Below the pieces are notes generated by a model that saw nothing but the letters and a program-made list of their open reading frames with translations, ran no database searches and had not been told where the DNA came from. The position numbers and the translations under genes are program-made. 64,000 nt of DNA from Saturnia japonica (taxonomy: Eukaryota > Arthropoda > Insecta > Lepidoptera > Saturniidae): the NCBI GenBank assembly GCA_033032175.1, contig CM065314.1, positions 3,100,001-3,164,000 of the forward strand, in the 5' to 3' direction. Positions 8,263 to 19,060 of the stretch are shown here, piece after piece (position 1 is the stretch's first letter; each line of letters begins with the position of its first letter).

Positions 8263-9213
8263 AACATAAAATAGTCATTCCATCTTTTACAATTAGTAAC
8301 AGAAATAAAAAGTTTTTTAGGTAACTGTGTTAGGTTGTACATCAAACTTCATAATCACATTTCCAATTTGCCGGAAAATAAGTTCATGAATTTATTGTCG
8401 AAACGGTGGATTATTACGTGAATGACGGTCATATCCGGAAATGATTCCTTATCTGCTTATTACACCCAGCATGATTTTATTTCTGGAACAACTCCGTTCT
8501 AAATTTGCCTGGAATAAATTGCCGTAAAATAATTGCAATAATTCCACCCTTTGTACCTACTAGATAATTTGTAGCAGGTAAATAACTAATTAACAATGTA
8601 GAATCAAGTTTAAATTAAATAATTAACATTTGAATCATGAAGGTACGAAATAGAACAGTTCCGTTACACAAACATGTAATTAGGTGATCGCAAACAAGCG
8701 AAACTCTCTCTATTCTCTCTCTGTCTCTCACGTTGGAATTCGAGCCCGATTGTAGACTTTACGAATTGAATTCCCAATTTGCCCATACATTATTCGTACA
8801 CGTCAGTGCAAAATTAATTAGCGCAACTTGATACCGGTCGGCTTCAGTACCAACGCGTATCTATATTACGTTCCACGGACATTAACAAATCGCAATATAA
8901 CATGTTAACGTAAAACCTTACAAATTGCAAACGATATTGGAAAAAAATATATTTGGATATGAAAATTGATTGGCTTCTTAATTAAATATCTCATGATAGT
9001 TTTTAAAAACGATTCCAGTTAAAATCGATAAAAATAATTATTGAAATTTGATCAAATATTTTTAGTATACCTTATGGTCTATTGTTAACCAATACATTTC
9101 TTGTTATAAAATTTACAGAAACTTTGGTATAAAAACTAAAATATGAATAATTGTACGAGAACTTATAACTCACTTTAGCCCAAATACAAACTCATATTAA
9201 TTATATTATACCA
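8263..9213. other. Mostly unassigned DNA
   Basis: A pyrimidine-rich run (ctctctctattctctctctg) lies at 8703-8730. At 8780-8824 a stretch related to 6267-6310 (cgtcagtgcaaaattaatta) occurs. Nothing else was recognised, and no ORF is believable. Confidence 0.4.
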
Positions 9214-9918
9214 GATTATTTATACTAATATTATAAAGCTGAAGAGTTTTTTTTGTTTGTTTAGTGGAACGCCTTAATCTCAGGAACTACTGATTCTAAT
9301 GGAAAAAGTGTTTCAGTGTTAGATAGCACATTTATCGAGGAAAGCTATAGGCTATATAACTTCACGCTAACGATAAATAGGAGCGGAACATCAATGAAAA
9401 ATGTTGTAAAAACGGGGAAATTCATTCCTTTTGAGAGCTTCCACTGCGTGCGCTGCGACAATGGTTAAAGTTACGCAACAATCGTGTGTGATGGAGTTAT
9501 TTCTCTTAAAAAGTCCGGGATAGCGTATGGCTATCTTTTAAGGTTTACTCAATAATAATAATATTTTTTATGGTAATAAAATTTGTTCTAATATAATAAA
9601 TTTTTTGCGAAGGTGTTTTTATATACATGGTATTATTCCTTATCGAAATAAATACGTTATTCATTACAAGTATTTAATTTTTAACAAAATTGTTGTTTAC
9701 AGTAATTGGTTTAAATGAATATCTTAAGAGATATCACAGTTATAAAATAACTCGGCAGTAAAATAATGATCAAGTACTGCGAGCGCATTTTTCTTAAGCA
9801 GAAAAATGTGGGAGGCGGGCGGCACCTAATAATATAGTACCTACAACCCACTCTCTCTAACCTTTCTCACTCTCTCTCTTACATGATGCACACGAAGTTG
9901 CGCGGGTCAGCTAGTAAT
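9214..9918 (+). mobile_element. H element, near full length
   Basis: It starts tactaatattataaagctga and includes gtttgtttagtggaacgcc, ctcaggaactactgattcta, gaggaaagctataggctata and cgtgcgctgcgacaatggtt. It ends in cacgaagttgcgcgggtcagctagt. The 3' terminal gctag followed by T is shared with other families here and fits the CTRR end of Helitrons, but no protein domain is present. Confidence 0.6.
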
Positions 9919-10547
9919 ATATAAAAAGATTTTTCAAATTCGGCTGGTCGTTCTAAAGATTTATTTAGACTTTAAGTCAAAACAATTTCAGCTTTAACTA
10001 GGCTGATCTGTGTGAAAACTTCGCACATTTAATGTAAATTAACAGAGCAGGTTTCATGTTAGTTTAAAAGATTATTAATAGATGGCGTCTTAAATATAAA
10101 GGTACTACAATTAGCATCAACGGAGGGCATTCCTAATTAAAAGGTTATTAATCGTTTTTTTTTTTTTCAATTTATTTGTTTGTTACGAATTATGTTTGAA
10201 TAATTAATTGTAATCAAGAATTAAGCAAAAAAAAAACACTTTTGAGAAATGATATACCAAATATATCGTATCGAGTTAATAGGGATGGGTAAATTTCATA
10301 GTCGATAATGTATTCAAGTTTTAATGAAAACGGCGGAATCAGCCGTAAATATCGACAACAGATGAACTAACATTAAACACAGTATTGATTCGAAATTGAA
10401 ATTCGAAACTAACGTTTAATTAGAATTGAAACGGGCCTAGTTCGTTTGTAAATTCTATTGTACTTGTACGTCATAATTAAAATGGATACAATAATTGTTC
10501 ATGTAATGTAATACTTACAATTGTTAACATTTTTTAAATAGAGCATA
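9919..10547. other. Unassigned AT-rich DNA
   Basis: Poly-A and poly-T runs but no repeated block or coding signature was recognised. Confidence 0.4.
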
Positions 10548-10662
10548 TCTGTTAGAGTTTTTGCCGGGATTTTAAAGTAATATATTGTGCTTTTTATTTT
10601 TAATTCATTATCTTAGGTTTTTGAGCCTATATTATTTATATTGGTGGTATTTTGCGTGATAT
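10548..10662 (+). repeat. Q repeat, left part (interrupted by Tc1)
   Basis: The blocks ttatttttaattcattatct and ggtattttgcgtgatata are shared with 50998-51072 and 53240-53310. The copy stops at a TA dinucleotide where the Tc1-like element begins. The remainder of Q is not seen on the far side. Confidence 0.6.
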
Positions 10663-10663
10663 A

Positions 10664-12066
10664 CACTGATCCGCAAAGAAAGCGATACAATTCGATTACT
10701 TTTAAAATATTTGAGAAATACGTTAAAAATAAAAACTAAATTAAAGTTTATTTCATTGGAAATATAGGAAGAAGTAAAACCTTTTTATTTCCTTTTAGTG
10801 ATTGTATTAAAAACCATATATTAAAAAAAAAAACTATTTTTTAAATTTGAATAAAAATTTTGAAAACGTTTGTTTTACTTTTTTTCTGTTCTATTATATA
10901 TATATGACATTTCTTGTGTCGAAATCCATTGTTCTAATGCAGTTCAATTAAAAACATGCCACTAACCCCTAAAGAGTGTACCAGAATTCTGACAATGCTT
11001 GAAGAGGGGTGCAGCCAGCGTTATACATCGAGAACTATTGGTGTATCGCTATCAACCGTTCAAAGAGTGCTCCAGTGATTTGTAGAGACTGGATCTAATA
11101 TTTGCAAACCAGGAAAAGGCCAAACAAGGTGCACGACAGCGCGGCAGAATCGATATATGGTGTAAACAATGATGAGAAACCGATTTTAAGTGGCTGTTGA
11201 AGTCAAAGCGCGCCTCCTACGTGCTAGAGGGAGCAATCCGAGCACGTGTATAGTGAGGCGGCATCTTGCTGAAGCAAACTTGAAGCCATTTAGAAACGCA
11301 AATGGTCCAAAACTCGAAAGGCAACATTGAAATTCAAGGCTGAGTTACGCTAGAGAACACATGAATTAAACTCTGGATGACTGCAGTAATGTTTTCGGAT
11401 GAGCCGAGGTTCATTCTATGCACGCACGATAGGAGGCAAATAGTCTACAGAAGACCAGGAGAGCGCTATTTTAGTAAAGCTTGCATTGAAGAGAAAGTGC
11501 CATACGGTGGAGGCTTCATACACTTGCGGGTGGAATTTCCTCTTAAAGCTCCATCGTGCTAGTGGTGATAGAAAATGGCACTTTAACTGCAGAAAGATAC
11601 GTAAATAAAATCTTAAATGAGTATTTTGACCCATTTTTTGTAAATATGGGGGAGAACAGCATCTTTATGCAGGATAACGCTCGTCCCCATACAGTAGAGG
11701 ATAATGTTTGACTAATTTGAAGATATCGCTATTACACGCTTGGAGTAGCCAGCACGCAGCCCAGACTTGAACCTCATCGAGCATGCCTGGGACGAAGTGG
11801 GATGACGTCTACGCCAGCGAATTTCTCCTCCAACCACGCTTCGTAAACTGAAAAAGAAGCACTGATAGAGGAATGGGAGAATATTACTCAGCATCGGTTC
11901 AGAAATCTGGTGGAAAGCCTGCCAAATCATATGACAGCTGTATTAAGAGCTCGTGGTGGCATAACAAAATATTAAAATGTGTACTTTAATTCGTTTTATC
12001 GACATAATTTAATCGACACATACAATGTCCAAATATAGAATCGTTTTGTATTGATTCCTTAAAACA
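10664..12066 (+). mobile_element. Tc1-like DNA transposon, degenerate
   Basis: The left terminal sequence cactgatccgcaaagaaagc (10664 onward) continues gatacaattcgatt. The right end near 12039-12060 gives, inverted, aaggaatcaatacaaaacga. The inner 22 bases of the two ends match at 17 positions, and the outer right terminus is lost. A TA precedes the left end, as expected for Tc1/mariner insertion. The single internal gene is the pseudogene at 10956-11975. Confidence 0.75.
10956..11975 (+). pseudogene. Tc1-like DD34E transposase, broken
   Basis: The span of 1020 bp equals the usual 340 codons of Tc1 transposases. It begins MPLTPKECTRILTMLEEGCS, followed by a helix-turn-helix segment (TIGVSLSTVQRVLQ). 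Catalytic motifs are still readable: FSDEPRF near 11394, MQDNARPHT near 11670 and DLNLIEHAWDE near 11767, giving the expected D, D and E residues. The frame is destroyed by at least five in-frame stops (11076, 11163 and later), several of which look like CGA to TGA changes, and by frameshifts (for example near 11390 and after 11550). It ends with ARGGITKY and a stop. The gene is dead. Confidence 0.9.
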
Positions 12067-13000
12067 ACTCTCTAAGGTTTGATGCAATTTGAACAATATC
12101 CACAGTTCGGCTGTTCACAATCGAACGGTTCGGAATGTACGAACAAGCGGGAACGTGTTTTCTCAACGCGGTATTGGATTCCACTCCTTTGAATGTCTTT
12201 GCCTTAAAGGGGTGATTTTGAACATAAAGCGACATTGTTAGTGAGCCATTGCGATTGCGAACATCGACTAGGAAATGAAGTAGTTTTATAGCCTATTTAA
12301 CTGGCAGTAAATAATCATTGAATAATTTCATTACCTCCATTATTATTACTAGGTATATTTAGAAGTATTATATAACTTACTTACTGTATATTTTAAGTTA
12401 TTTAATTTAGGTTACAATAGTTTATTTAGTATTGATAAATGAAAAAATGGACATAAAGAATCAATTTCAACATCACAACGAGAGTTTTGTTTTTTAACTC
12501 TCATGTGGTTGGTGGTTTTCATTTTAATACATACATTTTTGTATTTAGCTCTGTATTATGTAATTTTAAATACATAACAGTATAATGAAGGATACCGCCT
12601 GACAGGGCCACGTTATCTTTATTATCACTCACTGGTTTTTAAGGATATTTGTAGTGATATAAACGATCCTACGATTCAAGCGAGAATGTTCCTTGTGATT
12701 ATTTTTTTTTTCGAACTGTTCGGCCGTACATTTTATGCAAAATGTATTGATTTCAATAAATTAATTATGCTAAAGTTGTTACTTTGACCGTAGATGATAT
12801 CTTTGCACCGACACGGCCGTTTTTATAGGCGGGGTGTGTGCTCAGCACCAGTTTGAGAAAAAACTTTTCTCTTATCCTGAATGCGTTGTTTCGGCTATTT
12901 TGATAGGTTCTGCACTAGCTTGATTGCTCTCGTGAAGAAGCGAACTTCTCGTTGAGGATTTTTATGTGTCACACGTAGATGATTCTGAAATCTCCTAAGG
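12067..13000. other. Unassigned DNA
   Basis: No repeat partner within the window and no coding signature was found. The stretch at 12067-12300 has near-average GC for this window and looks single-copy. Confidence 0.4.
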
Positions 13001-13002
13001 AT

Positions 13003-13084
13003 TCTCGAATCTCGGGGACGTTTCTCTAGTCTCATAGAGGATTTCTGTGGTCTTGCAAAGTGTTCTATGGTCTCGCAGAGTAGT
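13003..13084. repeat. Degenerate 20-bp minisatellite
   Basis: Four imperfect units of about 20 bp follow each other: tctcgaatctcggggacgtt, tctctagtctcatagaggat, tctgtggtcttgcaaagtgt and tctatggtctcgcagagtag. The shared frame is TCT, GTCTC, AGAG. There is no ORF across it. Confidence 0.55.
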
Positions 13085-14180
13085 ACGTATGTAGGCGAAA
13101 AAGGTAATTCAATTTAATATGAAGGCTCAAGTTTTTAAAGAAATATTATTGCCTGTGCTTTGTTGCAATGACCAAAAATGGGTTCTCCTACAAATTTTTT
13201 TTAAATATTATTTATTTTTTAGTTCGCTAAGCTTCTAACATAAAAATATCTTTATAATTTTAATTTTATTTATGTTGGAAATTAAATTATTTTAATCTAA
13301 AAATGCGAAGTCATGTGCTTTGCGTTGGTTTGTACTCGTTATTAATTTCGCTCATTAAGATTTAGGTAGGAATAAAAATTAAAACCACCCGGGGCGCGGC
13401 GTTCGCTCGATATAGGTGTGTCAAAGTAGTCTTTTGAAAGTTAACGTGACGTGTGGTTCGTATTAAAAACCCTTTGGAATTTTGACTTGCCTTGAAGATT
13501 CGTGAGCACATTGATTGCAGATAAATTCGTTATTATTGTCAAAATGTGTGAAAAGATCTGCTGTATTATTGTTGACATTCTGAAAATTGACGAAGAAAGT
13601 GTACTGATTTAAACTATTATTATATACTACATCTATGCTTTGCATGGTCTACGGGAATTATGGATTGGAAACCGAAGAGGCTTGAGGTTAGTTGTTATAG
13701 TTTGTATTTAAGTGTGCTGTGTAGCTGTTGTGTGCAGTTTTCACTGGAAGTAGACAAGATACGCGAATAGGTTATTTTTCTAGGACCCAGCACAATTTAT
13801 TTATTTAATTACTTTATTTCAAATATTTTTTATTGACACAAAGGATAATTAAAATAATTATTTATAAAAAAATAGATTTATTGACATGAGAATAACTAAT
13901 TAGAAAAACACCTTTTTATTTTCTATAAAGAAAACTCTTTTACCTCTATTGAAAACTAAGATTTTACATAGGGGATTTTGTAAGCGCAACGACGGCGACG
14001 CTTCGGTAAATTGTTGTGTATTATTTTGAACGTGAACAAGATTCTGCCCCGGGGACACATTATAAACTCGTTACGGGGACAAAGCTACACACCACTCGCT
14101 AGCAAGTAGTAAGTAATGTTTATTTAATGTTTATCTTTTTCCACTTTGTTAGGTACTATGTGGACTGGATATTTTTTTTT
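13085..14180. other. Unassigned DNA
   Basis: It contains AT-rich stretches and a small region with more CpG at 13990-14110. A minus-strand ORF of 60 codons at 13463-13645 shows no known motif and is probably chance. Confidence 0.35.
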
Positions 14181-14311
14181 TCATTAGAAGAACACTCTCG
14201 TTCCAATCACCTTTCAAAAAAAAAAAACTATATCAACATCTGTTCATCCGTTTGGGAACTACGATGACATACGTTAAACTTATAACACTCCTTTTCTGTC
14301 AGGGGTTAAAA
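14181..14311 (+). repeat. G element, second copy
   Basis: The sequence caaaaaaaaaaaactatatc, gttcatccgtttgggaacta and the end gtcaggggttaaaag match 2575-2702. Confidence 0.6.
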
Positions 14312-14567
14312 GAGCGATCACAAGTTATCAAATGATATCTATTTTTATTTTGCATAATTATTGACAAAAGAAAGCAAGATAATTAATGCTTTAAATAATA
14401 CCACTCACTAATATTCTGTTCCAAGCTTTTACAAAAGTTCTTTCAATTGAAATGGGCACAAAGCCAAAGGTCTCATTAGCAAGGTATTTAACACGTCTTT
14501 TAAACCACTAGCAGTTTTGTAATTAAACAGGACACCCGAAGAATCGCTTCTAAACAAAAGGCAAAGT

Positions 14568-14806
14568 TTTTTTTTTTAATTAGGTTTAGCGTTGAACCAC
14601 ATTCTCACCAGAGGTTAAGCCTATGTTAAGTTTACAGGCTCTCAAGTACAGCTGCCTACACCTATTGGAGCTTGGTATATAAGTAGCCAGCCAGGTGGTC
14701 ATTAGAAAAGCTATGGTTTTATATCAATGTTATCCTTCACCGAAATCACAGGATCATCGCAGGGATTCGAAATCACGTCAATCCACGCGGTATCTGTTCA
14801 CGACAT
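14568..14806 (-). mobile_element. SINE-B, minus strand, nearly complete
   Basis: The plus strand opens with a poly-T run (14568-14577), the reverse of the A tail, then taggtttagcgttgaaccac, ctctcaagtacagctgcc, agctatggttttatatcaat and the reversed B box gggattcgaaatcacg. The order is exactly inverse to 21042-21346. Confidence 0.75.
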
Positions 14807-14814
14807 AATTATTA

Positions 14815-14940
14815 CCGATTCGGAAAACATCCCGGTCATGAAGAAGAACTGCCAAAAAACTTTTCTTTCCAACCGTACAAATAAAATTTACAGCTAATAA
14901 TCATATTAATAATTAAGTGGATGCGCAGAGAGGAAGTCAC
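14815..14940 (+). mobile_element. LINE 3'-tail-like fragment, second copy
   Basis: cggaaaacatcccggtcatg, gaagaactgccaaaaaact and gtggatgcgcagagagg are colinear with 1494-1622. It abuts the head of the SINE-B copy at 14568-14806. Confidence 0.55.
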
Positions 14941-15453
14941 TTCCAGACATCACTATCATTCGCATTATGATCCGTCCTATAACAAACTTTTGACAACGAA
15001 ACCTGATGATAATGATCCTTGAACATAATGGATTTAATGTAGAATCAAACTGTTACCTAAATACCTTTTTCAATAGTTATAAATAATTATAATAGTCTAA
15101 ATAACTCTTATATATAAGATATACCATATTAAGCCGACATCAGCAATGTAATCGGATATAATAACATACAATTACCGTAAAAGATACTTATAATATTTTA
15201 TTCACCGTTCATTGCGTAATGGATAGGTAATACTGTTGATAGTAATCAAGCATGTCAGCGATGTAATCAAATACGAAGTTCTACAAATGGATTTCATATT
15301 GTCGATTGTTTTTCGGTGATGAAACGCGTTGAAATGAAATTTTTTTATGGGATTTGAGAAATAAAGGAACATTCATAATTTTATTATTTAATACCATGCA
15401 CTTTTACAGAACATATTTAATCGTATTAGCGAAATTTTAATGAAGGCGTATAC
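14941..15453. other. Unassigned AT-rich DNA
   Basis: Nothing was recognised on either strand. Confidence 0.4.
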
Positions 15454-16059
15454 TAGTGATCCGATGCAATATTCATCGACATTTTGACATCGATAGTACG
15501 TTCTCTAAAACATCGATACGTTCATGTTATGAAGAAAAACGTTGAACATCAATTTTTCCACATTTGGTATGCTGTGAATGCAGTTCGAGGATTCCAATAT
15601 CGACGTCAAATCATCGATGTTTCCAATCTCAATATAGAACACCCCTAACGTGAGCAAAAAAAAAATCGCCAACACTAGATGTTTCACGCAAAAAGAAAAT
15701 AAAAAACATATTTGCAGATCACACGTAGTAGAAGTGAAACCTCCAAAAACAAAAATAATCACATAAACGATACACGTGAACAATACACTACGCTGGTTAT
15801 GATGACTTTTCCCAAGATTTCGTAATAGGTAAAAGTACTAACACGCGTACAAAAAGGAGACCTAGATAATAGGAAAAACTGTTCAATGTTTTCTATTTTA
15901 TTCTCTCGCAGGCTAAATCCTATAGATGTATGTTTGTCTCTTTTTCCTTTCATCGAGTTTCAACCCAAAACGGTGCTAAAGAAGTTTTCACTTCAAAAAG
16001 TTCACCTACTTGCCCCTAGCACCAAAACATCGATGTCTTTCTAATATCGCTCATCCCTA
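15454..16059. mobile_element. N element, MITE-like, ~600 bp
   Basis: The left end tagtgatccgatgcaatatt is followed by catcgacattttgacatcga. The right end, inverted, reads tagggatgagcgatattaga then aagacatcgat. The repeated atcgatgt motifs in both ends give an imperfect terminal inverted repeat. The interior minus-strand ORFs (15505-15783, 15759-15953) lack any known domain. Non-autonomous; superfamily not assigned. Confidence 0.5.
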
Positions 16060-16383
16060 ACATATTATGTACAAACATATCATATAGATAAAATATATAC
16101 AAACTTTTAAAGCAAGTTTTATATCCGCTTTCAAATAGAGCGTTCAGTTGTGCCCGGTTTGTGTCCATACGGTAAATTTTTTTTTTTTATAAATCTAATA
16201 AATACATTTATTCAGAGAATATAAGAGAAAATCCTAAAATAAACCCATTACATGTGAATGATGCTTTAAGCTGCTTACTGTGGTGTGTGTGCTCGCCATA
16301 TGCTTTTGAGTTTTTAATATTTTACAACGTGAATGCTTATAGAATATTTTTAATTATTTACGCAAAATATATTTCATTATAAA
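16060..16383. other. Unassigned AT-rich DNA
   Basis: No ORF, repeat partner or RNA signature was recognised. Confidence 0.4.
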
Positions 16384-16530
16384 CTAGCTGTGCCCGCGGC
16401 TGTACTCGCGTGGAGTGCGTTCTACCTCCGCTCCCGGTTATTTAAAAAGTAAAAATTCCTATTGGAGGTGATTCTTTAAAGATATACATATATTATGTCT
16501 GTCTATTTTATGAAGAGAGTTAACGTCCGC
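16384..16530 (+). mobile_element. A element fragment, plus strand
   Basis: It starts actagctgtgcccgcggctg, then tactcgcgtggagtgcg, ctccgctcccggttattt and ggaggtgattctttaaagat. It is truncated after about 150 bp and faces the minus-strand copy at 16735-16977. Confidence 0.75.
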
Positions 16531-16734
16531 TTCAACAGAAAATATGGCAGCTTCGTTAGTGGATAGTTATACTAAGCAAAACTAGTGTGTTTTAAAAACA
16601 ATGAACAGAATTCTGTAGATCTCATTCAATATTATTATTTGGGGTATCGATTCCCCAAATTATTCAACGTCCCACCATATTATTTGAAAACAGTTCAAAT
16701 TAATCTGAAAGAAATCAGCCTTTAATTGTAACAG

Positions 16735-16977
16735 ATCAAACTGTCTGTCTGTATGTTCCAGGTAATCACCGAAACGATGTAAGTAGTAAGTAGTAACTTA
16801 GGCTACTTTAATTTAAAAAAAAATTAGGGTTCCGTGTAAATAAAAAAAAAAAAACATTTTTATCTTTAAAATAACCAGCGTTGGCGGGCGATCGCCGTGG
16901 GTGGAAGCGGGGTCACCACAATACCAATGGCATTCTGTAGTCCAAGCGAGTAGAGCCGCAGGCACAGCTAGTTTTAG
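16735..16977 (-). mobile_element. A element fragment, minus strand
   Basis: It reads ctgtctgtctgtatgttcca, taacttaggctactttaatt, attctgtagtccaagcgagt and cgcaggcacagctagttt. It forms an inverted pair with 16384-16530, separated by about 200 bp. The copy includes a GC-rich insertion (ggcgggcgatcgccg) also present at 22745-22765 in the A copy there. Confidence 0.7.
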
Positions 16978-17471
16978 GACATAATTAATAACAACAAAAA
17001 AGTAAAATATGTGTTGAACTCCCAGATAGGAAATCTATTTTTTAACTACGTTTCTACTAACACTTTTTTTTTTTATTTAATGTGAATCAACTTTATTCAC
17101 CCACATTTCTGCTAAGGTTACGTGAATAGAATGGATAATAATTATTACAATCTTCTAAAATAGCTCAGAATGACGGCTCTATTGTTATAACAGCCCAGGG
17201 AGCTTTTGTGACAATTTAAAATGCATGTTCCTAGTTATTATTTTACTTCACTTGTGCACACTAACCAAACTACAACACGTAAAATGAGACCAAAATTACA
17301 TAAGTTTAGGAATTAAAATCAAAAATACCAGATGACATAATATGAAAACCAAAATCCTTCTTTTTTCTAGCACTGACGATATGCAACAGTCAATGTAGAC
17401 CACTGAAAAATGTGTCATCATTCGTTTCATTTACGGATTGCAAAAAAATACAAAAGAATCTTTAAATTTTA
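16978..17471. other. Unassigned DNA
   Basis: A poly-T run leads into gtgaatcaactttattcacc at 17060-17100, possibly a LINE or retrogene tail in reverse, but this is not provable. No other feature was seen. Confidence 0.35.
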
Positions 17472-17622
17472 CTTGTTGTGCCCGCGGCTTCGCTCACTTA
17501 AACCACAGGATGCCATCGATCGGGCACACGCGCGAATCTTTCTACACCCGCTCCCGGTTATTTTAAAAGATATACACTATACTCTCGCTGACTTTTTTAT
17601 AGATCTTTAAATATCTACAAAT

Positions 17623-17653
<31 letters not shown>
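17472..17653 (+). mobile_element. A element fragment ending in (AT)n
   Basis: cttgttgtgcccgcggcttc, gatcgggcacacgcgcgaat and cccgctcccggttatttt match the start of other A copies. The fragment runs into an AT dinucleotide array at 17620-17653. Confidence 0.7.
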
Positions 17654-18282
17654 CCCTTTAGGTAAGAGACGCATAGGCAAACCATTTACACGCTAGCAAG
17701 ACGACATAAAAAAGATAGCGGGACCACATTGATTACAAACTGCAAAAAATAGAGCCAGGTAGAAACAGACAAAAATGATAAAAAGCTGTTATTTTGACAC
17801 AGACACACACAGTTAAAACAGAACACTGAACAGACACTTCAATTTTGGAAAATAATTCCATTCGTTCGCCTATTTGGCTTAGTCCGTTTGTAAGATATAA
17901 CCACAGTGTAAAATAGTGTCAAATAAAACTCAAATAATCATTAAAATGTCGTAAATCCAATCAGTTAAGTATATATTATTACTGTTATATAGAAAGCAGT
18001 ATATGTGTGTGTAATAAGGCACATTCAATTCACAGCAGAAATGCAATTAGTCCTATGCAGTCGACGCTTTAGTAATTGTATGTTGCTATCTTATGTAAAG
18101 GTGACAATGACACAATTCATAGAAAATAGCTGGTTCAGAAGACATATTTTTCATAAACAGGATCGACATATCTTATCTTATTATATTACTAATTGGATAA
18201 AACATATCAATTAACGGAAATGTTATCAAATTTCTATCAGTACAAAAAAAAAAAATTTAAGCATTTTATTTCCTATTTCGTA
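17654..18282. other. Unassigned AT-rich DNA
   Basis: No gene or repeat partner was recognised. The 69- and 73-codon ORFs at 18005-18414 are chance products. Confidence 0.4.
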
Positions 18283-18490
18283 ATGTTTAACCGACCTAAA
18301 AAAACGGAGGATACTCAATTCGAAATTATATTAAATGAGCAATTCTTGTATATATTGTATGTAATTGGTTTCTCGGAAATGGCTCCAACGATTTCGATGA
18401 AACTTTGCATTTAGATAGTGTTTTACATTCCAAGTTTATAAAACACCGAGCAAAGCTCAGTACCCCAGATATTATATTATAATACCCGTG
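18283..18490 (+). repeat. L element (with E-like start)
   Basis: After a 40-bp E-like lead (ccgacctaaaaaaacggagg) the block ttatattaaatgagcaattc, tggtttctcggaaatggctc, gatgaaactttgcatttaga and cattccaagttta follows. The L block recurs at 32328-32503 and inverted at 56230-56415. Non-coding. Confidence 0.65.
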
Positions 18491-18794
18491 AGTAGTAAAA
18501 ATGCTTTGAAAATTGTTGTCGTACTTAATGTGGCCATTTTGTAGATTTCTTCCTTTTATCACTTGTTGTTTCCACTTAATTGTCCTGGATTTTTTTTCGA
18601 ACTTACATCACTGCTAGTCGTAAGGGCCCTGACGTCTCAGAAAACGGCAAGTTTCACAGACCTTGGGGTCCAGCGCCGAAGGTACATTCAGCTGCGAAAG
18701 CAAGGGCAACTAGTGCGCAAGGGTTCTAAAATGGCCGAACCTCACCTTGGGCTTTTGGCATATGTAAATAAATCGCGATCTGACTAATAATACA
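18491..18794. other. Unassigned, less AT-rich DNA
   Basis: 18600-18760 has near-even base composition and an open plus frame of 74 codons (18563-18787) with basic and leucine-rich residues but no known domain. It looks single-copy in the window. Confidence 0.3.
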
Positions 18795-19060
18795 ATACCT
18801 GCTGAGAATACATGTTTTCGTCTTCGAGGAGGAAGGAAGAAATACGCGTATATGAATTTGTAGTCTGGCAATTTGGGCTACGTCTAAGTCGCTAAAAAAA
18901 AAATCCCTTACAGAACCTATGTATCAGAGTGGTGTGCATGCGTGGTGCAGTCTATTGTTTGTATGTTGGTAGCTAGTGAATGCAGTGTCATTGTATTTCA
19001 CGAGCGGCTGCTGACTCAAGATCTGCATGCTAAAGGGACCTAGGCTTGAGTTGCCACTAG
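18795..19060 (+). repeat. M repeat, copy 1
   Basis: It contains gaatacatgttttcgtcttc, ggaggaaggaagaaatacg, aaatcccttacagaacctat, atgttggtagctagtgaatg and gggacctaggcttgagttgc. The inverse of these blocks appears at 52440-52622 and partly at 63163-63330. Class unknown; no coding content. Confidence 0.6.

Noticed and set aside
17050..17110. Processed-retrogene poly-A end in reverse (poly-T run)
   Set aside because: No coding sequence or gene-like text follows it.
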